NCBI GenBank assembly: GCA_030838265.1 | Contig: JAUTXA010000280.1 | Location: forward strand, 1-15,066 | From: Actinomycetota bacterium | GTDB lineage: Bacteria; Actinomycetota; Acidimicrobiia; Acidimicrobiales; BP-101 | Direction of reading: 5' to 3' | DNA length: 15,066 nucleotides | In this document: positions 1 to 7,690 of the stretch, piece after piece | How positions within the stretch are numbered: the first letter of the stretch is position 1 | How the letters are laid out: each line of letters opens with the position of its first letter | Notes under the pieces: model-generated | The model's input: the letters and a program-made list of their open reading frames with translations, nothing else | Database searches by the model: none | Told to the model about the DNA's origin: nothing | Translations under genes and position numbers: made by a program

Positions 1-405
1 CGCCGGCGCCGAGGACGGGGCCTTCGGCGCGGGTGCCCCGGCTGCCGTCTGGTGGTGCTGGCTGTTCGCCGGACTGCCGCGGAACCAGCCGATGGGCGAC
101 TGGACGGCCAGGGTGGCGACGAGCGCCGCCACACCGACCAGGGCGGCAGCCGGGGCCACCGTCCGGAGCTTGGGCAGCACGTCGAACTGGTTGCGGCCCC
201 CGCCGACCGCCGCGGGTCGAGAGCCGCCGATCACGGCGACCCCGCGGGCATCACCGAGCCGGAGGGCGATGGCCGAGGCTTGGGCTTCGATGACCAGGGC
301 GTGGACCTCGGGGTGCACCAGCACGGTGATGCCCTCGATCGAGGTCGAGACGGCGAGCACCCCAGGGATCTTGCGCAGCTGACGCTCGAGCAGGGCGTCG
401 TTCAT
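1..405 (-). CDS. Small single-pass membrane protein, function unknown (3' end off left edge)
   Basis: The first 135 codons are visible; the frame is open to base 1. Start is the ATG at 405-403, which overlaps the methyltransferase stop as ATGA (405-402), so translation is probably coupled; I see no good Shine-Dalgarno. Residues 1-62 form a compact predicted alpha/beta domain beginning MNDALLERQLRKIPGVLAVS, with alternating hydrophobic strands and a later VAVIGG strand. Residues 63-82 are a linker. Residues 83-101 are an Ala/Val/Leu-rich transmembrane helix. After it comes an Ala/Pro-rich segment (from about 120), typical of a disordered exported linker. The N-terminal domain would be cytosolic and the Pro-rich part outside. 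I do not recognise the family. The IPGV...V pattern faintly recalls small ferredoxin-like regulatory domains in actinobacterial proteins, but that is only an impression. The coding call rests on codon bias, overlap and frame; function is unknown. Confidence 0.75.
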   Translation of the reverse strand, partial: MNDALLERQLRKIPGVLAVSTSIEGITVLVHPEVHALVIEAQASAIALRLGDARGVAVIGGSRPAAVGGGRNQFDVLPKLRTVAPAAALVGVAALVATLAVQSPIGWFRGSPANSQHHQTAAGAPAPKAPSSAPA

Positions 406-1652
406 GGGCTCGACTGTACCGGGTGGGTCGCGTCCCGGACGATACGGTCAAACCGGGCCACGGCCTCGATGTGGAAGGTGTGAGGGAAGAGATCGACGAC
501 GTCCACGCCTGACAGTGTGTACCCAGCACTGGTGATGAGGCGCGCATCCCGCGCCAACGACGCCGGGTCGCACCCCACCAGGATCAGGCGAGACGCCCCG
601 AGGCCGGTGAGGACCTCGGCCGCCGCCGCCCCCAGTCCGGCCCGGGGCGGGTCGGCGATGACGACATCCGGCGAGCCGCCGAGCGAGGGCCGCCAGTGAT
701 CGATCGAGGCCCGCTCCACCCTCGCCTCGAGGTCGACCAGGTTGTGGGAGGCGTCGTCGACCGATGAGGCCGAGGACTCGACGGCGACCAGACGGGCGGC
801 GCGACGGGCGGCCACGACCCCGCCCAGCAGGCCCACCCCGGCATAGGTGTCGACGACCAGGCCTCCCGTCGGCAGGGCCTCGCCCACCGCGGCATCGACG
901 ACGCCGACCAGGGCCTCGGCGGCCGCGGGGCCGGACTGGAAGAACGAAAGGGCCGATACCCGCCAGTCCCGACCCGCGACCCGCTCGACGATGAACGCCG
1001 GCCGTCCCTTCTTGAGGCTGTTGGCCCCGACGACGATCACGTCGGGGGGCACGCGGACCTCGACCGCGCGCGGGGTCACCAGGACCAACCGCTCCCCCGT
1101 GGCGGCCGACACGCGCGCCGTCACCTCCCGCGCCCCCGGGAACCTTCCTTCGACCACCAGCTCCTCAAGGGCGGGATGGGCCACCATGCACTGGGCCGGG
1201 GCCAGCAGCTGGTGTGAGTGCCGAAGGCGATACGAGGGCCGTCCCCCGCGATCGACGGCCATGCGCAGCGTGGTGCGGTAGCCGGTCGGGGCGACGGCGT
1301 GGGTCGTCATGGCCGGCAGCTCCTCGGGCGAGAACCGCCCGATGCGACGGAGAGCGTCGTCGACCACCGCGGCCTTGAGCTCGAGCTGCGTCACTGGCCC
1401 GATGTGCTGCCACTGGCATCCCCCGCACCCGAGGGCGACGTTCGGGCACGGCGGCGCCGTCCGCCCCGGCCCGGGTTCGAGGACGGCAGTCACTCGACCA
1501 CGGGCGAAGTCCTTGCGCTCGTCGGTGATCTCGACGTCGAGCACCTCACCGGGAAGGCCGCCCTCGACGAACACCACCCGGCCGTCGTCGTCGCGCCCGA
1601 TGGCATCACCACCGGCGGCCATCGACGTCGTTGTCAGCCGCAGGCGGTCCAC
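402..1652 (-). CDS. TRAM-domain 23S rRNA/tRNA 5-methyluridine methyltransferase (RlmD/TrmA family)
   Basis: A class I SAM-dependent enzyme that methylates C5 of a uridine in rRNA or tRNA; 416 residues, normal for the family. An N-terminal TRAM RNA-binding domain covers about 1-60. A 4Fe-4S cluster site follows: C69, C76, C79 (in GCGGC) and C155. The conserved FFQ is at 237-239. The SAM site is VDTYAGVG at 267-274, with E292 ending the next strand. The substrate/SAM loop is ADPPRAGL at 333-340. The catalytic nucleophile is C361 in GCDPASLARD, and the general base is E396 in the PHTFHIE motif. All key residues are intact. Start is GTG at 1652: the ATG ten codons downstream would remove the first TRAM strand (LRLTTTS). 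There is no Shine-Dalgarno, but a TAGCCT hexamer six bases upstream of the GTG suggests leaderless expression. The exact RNA target (a U1939-like, U747-like or tRNA U54-like position) cannot be decided from sequence alone. Confidence 0.93.
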   Translation of the reverse strand: MDRLRLTTTSMAAGGDAIGRDDDGRVVFVEGGLPGEVLDVEITDERKDFARGRVTAVLEPGPGRTAPPCPNVALGCGGCQWQHIGPVTQLELKAAVVDDALRRIGRFSPEELPAMTTHAVAPTGYRTTLRMAVDRGGRPSYRLRHSHQLLAPAQCMVAHPALEELVVEGRFPGAREVTARVSAATGERLVLVTPRAVEVRVPPDVIVVGANSLKKGRPAFIVERVAGRDWRVSALSFFQSGPAAAEALVGVVDAAVGEALPTGGLVVDTYAGVGLLGGVVAARRAARLVAVESSASSVDDASHNLVDLEARVERASIDHWRPSLGGSPDVVIADPPRAGLGAAAAEVLTGLGASRLILVGCDPASLARDARLITSAGYTLSGVDVVDLFPHTFHIEAVARFDRIVRDATHPVQSSP

Positions 1653-1664
1653 GGTGGAAGGCTA
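1653..1664 (-). promoter_or_regulatory. Probable leaderless promoter (-10 TAGCCT) for the RNA methyltransferase
   Basis: On the minus strand the sequence reads TAGCCT (1664-1659), then six bases TCCACC, then the GTG start at 1652. This matches the actinobacterial TAnnnT -10 element spaced so that transcription begins at the first base of the start codon. No Shine-Dalgarno lies between. No convincing -35 is seen; the matching region falls inside the divergent gene. The CTAG at its core (1662-1665) is palindromic, so the same bases offer TAGGGC (1663-1668) on the plus strand, five bases before the ATG at 1674, a weaker -10 because it lacks the final T. Confidence 0.55.
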
Positions 1665-1673
1665 GGGCCCATC

Positions 1674-2462
1674 ATGGCTGTTCCCGTCGTGCTCTCGAGC
1701 GCCGCCCTGTTCCCGTATACCGAGGCCGCGTTCCGCCTCGCCGCCGAGTGCGGCTACGACGGCGTCGAGCTGATGGTCAACCACGACCGGCGCAGCCAGA
1801 CCGTCGACTCGGTGCAGGCCTTGTGCCGCTCGTACGGGCTGGCGGTGCGATCGGTGCACGTGCCGTGCCTCGTCATCAGCCAACACGTGTGGGGCTGGAA
1901 CCCCGAGGTGAAGCTGCGCCGATCGGTCGAGATGGCGGCCGCCGTCGATGCCGAGATCGTGGTCGTCCACCCTCCCTTTCGCTGGCAGCGCGACTACGCC
2001 GAGTCCTTCGCCGAGCTGGTGGCCGAGATCAACGCCGCGGGCGGGCCGATCGTCACGGTCGAGAACATGTACACCATCGATGCCTTCGGACGGAACGTCG
2101 AGCCCTACGCCAAGGCCACCGATGACGACTTCGACGGATACGACGCCGTCACGCTCGACAGCTCGCACGCCGCCGCGGCCCGGCGCGACGTCATCGACCT
2201 GTACCGGAAGCTGGGGCGGCGCGTGCGGCACCTGCACCTGTCGGATTCGACGAGCACCAAGGGCGACGAGCACCTGCCCATCGGCATGGGGACGCTGCCC
2301 CTCGACGACCTGGTCGCCGCCATTCGCCACGATGGCTTCGACGGCGTCGCCGTCCTCGAGATCGCCATAGCCCGCCTGCCCGAAGGGGCCCGCACGGCGA
2401 CCGCCGGAGCCTCGAGGGACTGGGCCGTGGCCGCCTTCGCCGGTAGGTTGGCCAGGCCATGA
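1674..2462 (+). CDS. Sugar phosphate isomerase/epimerase-like TIM-barrel protein
   Basis: 262 residues, the usual length for the xylose-isomerase-like TIM-barrel family (AP endonuclease 2 fold), which isomerise or epimerise sugars, inositols or related hydroxy-acids with a divalent metal. Candidate metal ligands sit at the ends of strands: E130 (VTVEN), D162 with H165 (TLDSSH), H188 (HLHLSD) and E229 (VLEI). H62 and H99 also lie at strand ends. The PIGMGTLPLDDLV stretch at 202-214 is the family's typical loop before the last helix. I chose the ATG at 1674 because strand 1 (VPVVLSSA) follows directly; the frame is open further upstream, but that would run through the methyltransferase gene. 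AGGG at 1664-1667 is a weak Shine-Dalgarno. The stop overlaps the next gene as ATGA. Substrate unknown; catabolism of a sugar or inositol derivative is plausible. Confidence 0.85.
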   Translation: MAVPVVLSSAALFPYTEAAFRLAAECGYDGVELMVNHDRRSQTVDSVQALCRSYGLAVRSVHVPCLVISQHVWGWNPEVKLRRSVEMAAAVDAEIVVVHPPFRWQRDYAESFAELVAEINAAGGPIVTVENMYTIDAFGRNVEPYAKATDDDFDGYDAVTLDSSHAAAARRDVIDLYRKLGRRVRHLHLSDSTSTKGDEHLPIGMGTLPLDDLVAAIRHDGFDGVAVLEIAIARLPEGARTATAGASRDWAVAAFAGRLARP

Positions 2463-3172
2463 CCGCCACCACGGACGCGACCGTCCCGCTCGCGGGCGGA
2501 GGCCAGCTACCCGCCGCCGTGGCCCAGCCCCTCGGGAACGGTCCTTTCCCCGGTGTCGTCGTCCTCCATGAGATCTACGGCCTGAACGACGACATCCGCC
2601 GGGTGGCGGGACGCTTCGCCGACAACGGCTATGTGGCCTTGGCCCCGGATCTGTTCGCCGTCGGCAACCGACTCCTCTGCCTCACCCGAGCCATGATCGA
2701 AGGCCAGCGCGGCCGAGGTACGTCCTTCGACCTCATCGAGGCGGCCCGTGCCCACCTGGCATCGCGACCTGACGTCGACGCCAACCGGCTGGCCATCATC
2801 GGCTTCTGCATGGGGGGTGGCTTCGCCCTGGCGTTCGCGGCCCGGCCCGGCACCGCCCTCAGGGCGACGAGCATCAACTACGGCGCCGTCCCCAAGGATC
2901 GCAACGCCATCGAGAGCGTGTGCCCGGTGGTCGGCAGCTTCGGCGGGAAGGACCGCATCTTCGGCCCCCAGGCCAAGCGCCTCGAGGACCACCTCACCGC
3001 CCTGGGCGTCCCCCACGACGTCAAGCTCTATCCCGACGCCGGCCACTCGTTCATGGGCCAGACCGAGTCGTGGCTGGCCCGTCTGCCCAACCCCACCAAC
3101 CCCGGCTACTCAGAGCCCGACGCCGAGGACGCCTGGGCCCGCATACTGGCCTTCTTCGCCGAGCACGTCTGA
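2459..3172 (+). CDS. Dienelactone hydrolase family protein
   Basis: 237 residues, an alpha/beta hydrolase of the dienelactone hydrolase family, cytosolic, with no signal peptide. The Cys-His-Asp triad is complete: C117 in the nucleophile elbow GFCMGG, D165 in GGKDRIFG and H196 in DAGHSFM. E38 in LHEIYGLN is the glutamate that in characterised enzymes holds the nucleophile cysteine in its resting state. In chlorocatechol pathways the family opens dienelactone to maleylacetate, but most genomic members act on unknown esters or lactones, and no other aromatic-degradation gene is nearby. The start ATG at 2459 overlaps the isomerase stop by four bases, indicating coupled translation of a two-gene operon. 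The two enzymes may act in sequence, for example on a sugar lactone (inference). The stop TGA (3170-3172) directly abuts the stop of the convergent gene. Confidence 0.9.
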   Translation: MTATTDATVPLAGGGQLPAAVAQPLGNGPFPGVVVLHEIYGLNDDIRRVAGRFADNGYVALAPDLFAVGNRLLCLTRAMIEGQRGRGTSFDLIEAARAHLASRPDVDANRLAIIGFCMGGGFALAFAARPGTALRATSINYGAVPKDRNAIESVCPVVGSFGGKDRIFGPQAKRLEDHLTALGVPHDVKLYPDAGHSFMGQTESWLARLPNPTNPGYSEPDAEDAWARILAFFAEHV

Positions 3173-3175
3173 TCA
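3170..3175. other. Convergent stop codons back to back (TGATCA), no intergenic terminator
   Basis: The plus-strand hydrolase ends with TGA at 3170-3172 and the minus-strand vWA gene ends with TGA read from 3175-3173. Together they form the palindrome TGATCA with no base between genes. I see no GC hairpin followed by a U-tract in either direction within about 100 bases. Any termination must occur inside the opposing coding sequence or be Rho-dependent, so convergent transcripts probably overlap. Confidence 0.9.
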
Positions 3176-6100
3176 ACCGGCGCCGTCGCCGCTGGTCCCG
3201 GCGCCACCGCCCCCACCCCGGCGGCTGCGCTCGCCTCTCGTCCGGTCGAGAAGGCGGCCCAGCGAGGCCGGGACGGGCGCATCGGCCGGCACGGCGGGCT
3301 CGTCCGGTCTGGCCTCGGGCCCAACCGTGTCGGGCGAACCCGGATCGGGCTGACCAGCGGGGCGGCGGCCGGGCGGGACGGTGCCCGGCTTCGGCGGCCG
3401 GCGGATGAAGGTCGATCGAGCCCGTCGCAGCTGCCGGGTGGCGATCTCACGCGCCTCACCATGGAAGGCGAGACGGCGCAAGGCCACGTCGATCGGCCAG
3501 GCCAAGGCGGCCAGCAGCAGGAGCAAGCCGGTCAACGGGGCGCGGCCGCGTCCCGCCGGCAGCGTGCCGCGGTCAAAGGCGCGCGCCGGGCCGATCTCGC
3601 CCCGTCCGCCCGTGGCCTTGGAGACCGAGATGAGAAGCGTCCGGTCGGGGCTCCCCGGCTGGTACTCCGGCGAGTAGCCGCGCGCCACCGCCGACGTCAC
3701 CGACGCCAGCGGGCCCCCCGGGCCATCGGCCACCGCGGCCACCGCGTAGCCACCGGGCGCGGTGGCCCCGATCTCGCCGACGAACGTCGTTCCCGACGTG
3801 CGATCGAGGGCAACGGTCCGGGCGACCAGGTCGGGTCCGACCACGCGCGCCGTGGCGGTGGCCCCGTCGACGAATGGCGTCTCGCCTTCGAGGGTGACGC
3901 GCACCTTGTCACCGATCAGCTCGGCGCGGACCGAGGCACCACTGCCACCGATGGGGAAGCTGCTCTTGACCACGCCCGACCAGAAGCCGACGTAGCCGGG
4001 CCAGGTGGCCCAGCGCTGCGACCAGCGGGCCGACGCGTCGCTGGTCCACGACGTGACCGTCCCCAGCCCGAGGCGCCACGAGGCCAGGAGGGGGTCGTCG
4101 TCCTTGCCGATCTCGAGCAGGTGGCGAGACGCGGGCTTGGCTGTCGAGGCCAGGTAGCCCAGCAGCGGAGGCGAGGATTGGAGCTGGCTGACGCTCGCCT
4201 CGGACGAGACGACCTTCGGGTAGAACTCCCCCTCGCTCACCAGGCGGCGGGCTGCCGTCTTCGTCTCGTCGGCCAGGATCTGGGGAAGCTTGCTCACATC
4301 GACGAGGTCGTAGTAGCGGCCCTTGCCCTGTTGGGCCACGGCCTGCAGGTGACGGTCGGCGCCCTGGCCGGTGGCCAACACGGTGATGGTGATGCCCTGC
4401 TTGGCGAGGTCGGCGGCCAGTGCCGGCAGGTTGGCCTGATCACTCTGCCCGTCGGTGAAGAAGATGATGTGACGCAACGGCGCCTTGCTCTTCTTCAAGG
4501 CATTGCCGGCGGCCACGATGGGGTCGTAGAGGTTGGTGCCCCCGTCAGCCTGCAGCTTCGAGATGGCGGCCTCGCTCACTGACCGGGCCGGGAGCTTCTG
4601 GAGCGGCAAGACGGTGATCGGCGACTGGTTGAAGGCGATGATCCCGACCTCGTCGCCCGGCTGGAGCGAGGCCACGGCGCGGCTGGCGGCGGCGCGGGCC
4701 ACGTCGACCTTGGGCTGGCCGCCGACCGTGTCGGCCTCGGCCATCGAGCCACTGGTGTCGATGACGAGGACCTCGGCGACGGGGACGCGGCGTTTGGGGT
4801 CTTTCACGTCGCTGGTGACGGGCAGGATCTTCTCGAGGTCGGAATCGAGGTAGCCGCCGAGGGCATAGGAGTGATCGCCGCCGACCACCACCAAGCCGCG
4901 GCCCAAGTCGCGGGAGGCGGCGGCCAGCGTCTCGACCTGGATCGGGGTGAACGCCAGGGCGTCGACGTCGACCAACACGGTGCTCTGGTAGCCGGCCAGT
5001 CGGTCGACGGTCGGGAGAGCGCCGGGCTCGGACACGTCGACCTGCAGCCCGGCCGCGGTCAGAGCAGACCGCATCTGGCTGCCTTCACCCGGCTGGCCCT
5101 CGACCATGAGGATGCGATCGGGACCCACCACCTCGACCACCGCGAAGGCGCTGTCGTTCTCCTTCACCGCGTCGCTGGCCGCCGTCAGCTGGGCCCGGTA
5201 GCGGTGCATTCCCGGCGGGCCGGGCGAAGCGGCGACCTCGACGACCGAGTCCCCCGGCGTGAGATCCACCACTCGGTCGAGCACCACCGCTCCGTCGCGA
5301 TCGATCGTGAGCCGCCCCGGTTGGGCGCTCGTCGAGTGCAAGGTGACGCGCAGGACGACGGTGTCTGTCCGTGTCACCCGGTCGGGCGCGTCGAGACGTC
5401 GAAGGGCGACGTCGGGGCCGCCCGCCTGGCCCACAACGTGCACGTCGACCTGGATGCCGGCACTGCGCAGCAGGCGGGCCTCGGGGCCGACGCTTCCTTC
5501 GGTGACCCTCCCGTCCGAGACCACGACCACCCGGCGTCGGGCATCACTCGGCAGCACGGCTGCGGCCAACCGCAAGGCCCCGGCCAGGTCGGTGCGGGTT
5601 GGGTCGACCACGACGGCGGGGGCCAGCAGGTGGGCCCGTTGCTGGACGGTGAGCTCGAGTCGAGCGTCGGCCCCGAACAGGGCGACGCCGGCTCTCGAGC
5701 CCTTGGGTTGGTGCCCGAGCGCCGACTTGACCCAGTCGACCGCCGCCGCCTTGCCACCCGCGCCGAGAGAGTCCGAGGCGTCGATGAGGAAGGCGGTGGC
5801 CACCCCGCTGCCGGTTCGGGGCAACGCCACCTCGAGCAGAGCGAGCACCAAGGCGGCGACGATGACGGCGCGCAGGGCCAAGGCAACGCGCCACTGCCGA
5901 CGGGAGACACCTCGCCGTCGCCGGGACGCCATCAGCTCGAGGCCGAGGACGACGAGGAGGACGGCGACGATCCACGCCGTCACACCGTGCTCCCCGCGGG
6001 GCAGCCGCCCCTTGGCTCCCGCCCCTGCCGCGGGGACAGCCAGGTGGCGAACGGGTGCGATGACCGACTCCTCCGGCGCGGCGTTGACGGCCACCGTCCG

Positions 6101-7690
6101 GGCCCGCCCCGCCGTCGTGATCCGCCAGAAGCCGGGCTCGGTCGCCGATGGGGCCGGCGCGCCGGGCGCCACCAGGGCGCGCTCGCCTCCCGGGTCCACC
6201 ACCTCGCTCCCCGCCCCCGATGTCCCCACCGGCAAGGTGTCGCCGACCCGTAGATCCGAGATGGGCTGGGCGGTGCCGGCCAGCTGGCCAAGCAGGCGAT
6301 CACCGAGGACTGGGAACGAGACCTGAAGGGCCAGGTTGCTCTCCTGCAGGGAGAACCCCAGGTAGGCGAACGGCCGTCCCCCGCGTGTGCCGCGAACCAG
6401 CAGCGGCGTGGAGTCCGCGGCGAGGAGGATCTCGTCGCCCGGGGCCGCCAGCTTCTGGGCTCGAGCGATGGCGAGGGCCGAGAAGTCGAGCCCGGCGAGG
6501 AGGGCGTCGTCGGTGCGGACGAGGGTCGCTACCGGCTCCTTGACCTCACCGCTCACCGTCACACCGGGGCCGCCCGCAGGCGGGGCGATGGCCAGCACAG
6601 GGGCGCCGGGATCGGCAGGAACGGCCACGCCGTCGTAGATGGCGAGATCGAGGCCGTCAGCCGACCGGCTCGTGGCCGAGCGTTCGACGGTCACCCCGGG
6701 GATGGCGGCCAGCAGCCGCTCGAGGAAGAGGTCGGGCTTGCCGGCCAGCAGCACCCGGATCGGGGGCCGGGTGGCCGAAGTGGTCACGGCCCGGTCGTCG
6801 ACGGCGAGCAGGTCTTGCCCGTCGAGAACAGCTTCGACGCGGTCTCCCGCCGGGACGTCGGCGCTGACCGTGGCCGATCCATGCCGAGCGAGCCCAACGG
6901 GCCGGCGCAGGACCTCGCGCCCGTCCACCAGCACGCGCAGCGTGCGGGTCACCGCCCGCGTACCGAAGTTGGCGACTTGAGCCCGCACGTGAAGAGACGA
7001 GCCGAGCGGGTCGACGCTGAGGTGACTGACAGCCTGGTTGTCGGAGCCTCGGCCCACGTCCTCGTATCGGGTCCCCGGCGGAATGAGGGCGGCGCTGTCA
7101 CCGAGGCCGCCGTCAGAGAGAAGGACGAACCCGATGGGCGTCCCCGGAGTCTCGAGGCTCTCGGCCAGCCGGAAGGCAGCGCCGAAGTCGGCGCGGCCGG
7201 CGCTGGCCCGCGCACCGTCGATGGCCTTGGCGAAGGCGCGCGGATCCGGGCTCGAGGTGAGCAGGGCGCGGGGTTGGGCCCCGGCCAAGACCACGCTGGC
7301 CACTCCCCCGGCCGGCAGCTGGCGGCGGAGGCTGAGGGCGCGATGCCGGGCATCGGCCATGCGGTCGCCACCACCGACTTCCTTGGCCGCCATCGACCCG
7401 GACGCGTCGACGATGAACACGGTGTGACGGGCGAGCCCGACCTTGGTGAGGATGACGGGCCGCGCCACCCCCAACGCCAAGAGGGCGACCGCCAGCAGCT
7501 GGAGCAGGAGGAGCAGGCTGGGCGGCAGTCGCTGCCATGGGGTAGCCGACGAGACGGGCTGATCGAGCGAGCTCCACAGATAGGTCGAGCTGACTTCGAG
7601 CGAGGGACGGCGAGGCCGCAGCATGTGCAGGACCACGATCGGGATGGCCAGCAGCCCGACCAGCAGCCCGGCGGGGTTCACGAACCTCAT
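3173..7690 (-). CDS. Five-TM triple von Willebrand A protein (BatA-like fused to vWA/GATase-like/vWA)
   Basis: 1505 residues, with the start ATG at 7690 overlapping the DUF58 stop (ATGA) and GGGAG seven bases upstream. Order: TM1 5-24; cytosolic basic loop (RPRR); TM2 57-80; vWA1 91-215 with MIDAS D95/S97/S99 and D193, but Ala at 167 where Thr is usual; beta-rich segment 225-305; GATase-like strands from 309 to about 375; TM3 571-588; basic loop SRRRRGVSRRQWR; TM4 601-624; vWA2 632-755 (D637/S639/S641, T700, D726); beta-domain 765-853; GATase-like domain 857-955 with no catalytic Cys (VVGGDHSYALGGY); vWA3 971-1140 (D978/S980/S982, T1052, D1080), most canonical; beta-domains; TM5 1385-1404; basic, Pro/Gly-rich cytosolic tail 1405-1505. 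Residues 1-590 resemble a full BatA-type protein and 600-1505 a full vWA/GATase/vWA protein, so this looks like a fusion. Likely an envelope scaffold served by the upstream MoxR ATPase (family-based inference). Confidence 0.92.
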   Translation of the reverse strand: MRFVNPAGLLVGLLAIPIVVLHMLRPRRPSLEVSSTYLWSSLDQPVSSATPWQRLPPSLLLLLQLLAVALLALGVARPVILTKVGLARHTVFIVDASGSMAAKEVGGGDRMADARHRALSLRRQLPAGGVASVVLAGAQPRALLTSSPDPRAFAKAIDGARASAGRADFGAAFRLAESLETPGTPIGFVLLSDGGLGDSAALIPPGTRYEDVGRGSDNQAVSHLSVDPLGSSLHVRAQVANFGTRAVTRTLRVLVDGREVLRRPVGLARHGSATVSADVPAGDRVEAVLDGQDLLAVDDRAVTTSATRPPIRVLLAGKPDLFLERLLAAIPGVTVERSATSRSADGLDLAIYDGVAVPADPGAPVLAIAPPAGGPGVTVSGEVKEPVATLVRTDDALLAGLDFSALAIARAQKLAAPGDEILLAADSTPLLVRGTRGGRPFAYLGFSLQESNLALQVSFPVLGDRLLGQLAGTAQPISDLRVGDTLPVGTSGAGSEVVDPGGERALVAPGAPAPSATEPGFWRITTAGRARTVAVNAAPEESVIAPVRHLAVPAAGAGAKGRLPRGEHGVTAWIVAVLLVVLGLELMASRRRRGVSRRQWRVALALRAVIVAALVLALLEVALPRTGSGVATAFLIDASDSLGAGGKAAAVDWVKSALGHQPKGSRAGVALFGADARLELTVQQRAHLLAPAVVVDPTRTDLAGALRLAAAVLPSDARRRVVVVSDGRVTEGSVGPEARLLRSAGIQVDVHVVGQAGGPDVALRRLDAPDRVTRTDTVVLRVTLHSTSAQPGRLTIDRDGAVVLDRVVDLTPGDSVVEVAASPGPPGMHRYRAQLTAASDAVKENDSAFAVVEVVGPDRILMVEGQPGEGSQMRSALTAAGLQVDVSEPGALPTVDRLAGYQSTVLVDVDALAFTPIQVETLAAASRDLGRGLVVVGGDHSYALGGYLDSDLEKILPVTSDVKDPKRRVPVAEVLVIDTSGSMAEADTVGGQPKVDVARAAASRAVASLQPGDEVGIIAFNQSPITVLPLQKLPARSVSEAAISKLQADGGTNLYDPIVAAGNALKKSKAPLRHIIFFTDGQSDQANLPALAADLAKQGITITVLATGQGADRHLQAVAQQGKGRYYDLVDVSKLPQILADETKTAARRLVSEGEFYPKVVSSEASVSQLQSSPPLLGYLASTAKPASRHLLEIGKDDDPLLASWRLGLGTVTSWTSDASARWSQRWATWPGYVGFWSGVVKSSFPIGGSGASVRAELIGDKVRVTLEGETPFVDGATATARVVGPDLVARTVALDRTSGTTFVGEIGATAPGGYAVAAVADGPGGPLASVTSAVARGYSPEYQPGSPDRTLLISVSKATGGRGEIGPARAFDRGTLPAGRGRAPLTGLLLLLAALAWPIDVALRRLAFHGEAREIATRQLRRARSTFIRRPPKPGTVPPGRRPAGQPDPGSPDTVGPEARPDEPAVPADAPVPASLGRLLDRTRGERSRRGGGGGAGTSGDGAG

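Noticed and set aside
1218..1673. Upstream extension of the isomerase frame by 152 codons
   Set aside because: It runs antisense through the methyltransferase, and the TIM barrel's first strand begins right after the ATG at 1674.
2459..3172. Assigning the hydrolase to chlorocatechol degradation
   Set aside because: The triad fits the family, but no cycloisomerase, dioxygenase or maleylacetate reductase is present; a sugar-isomerase neighbour points elsewhere.
3176..3260. GC-rich possible hairpins just inside the end of the vWA gene as a terminator
   Set aside because: They arise from Gly/Arg codons of the protein tail and are not followed by a T-run on either strand.
4871..6253. Long plus-strand open frame (460 codons) opposite the triple-vWA gene
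   Set aside because: Antisense shadow caused by G/C third positions; the product is rich in Arg/Gly/His/Asp with no domain, and the minus frame has clear vWA motifs.
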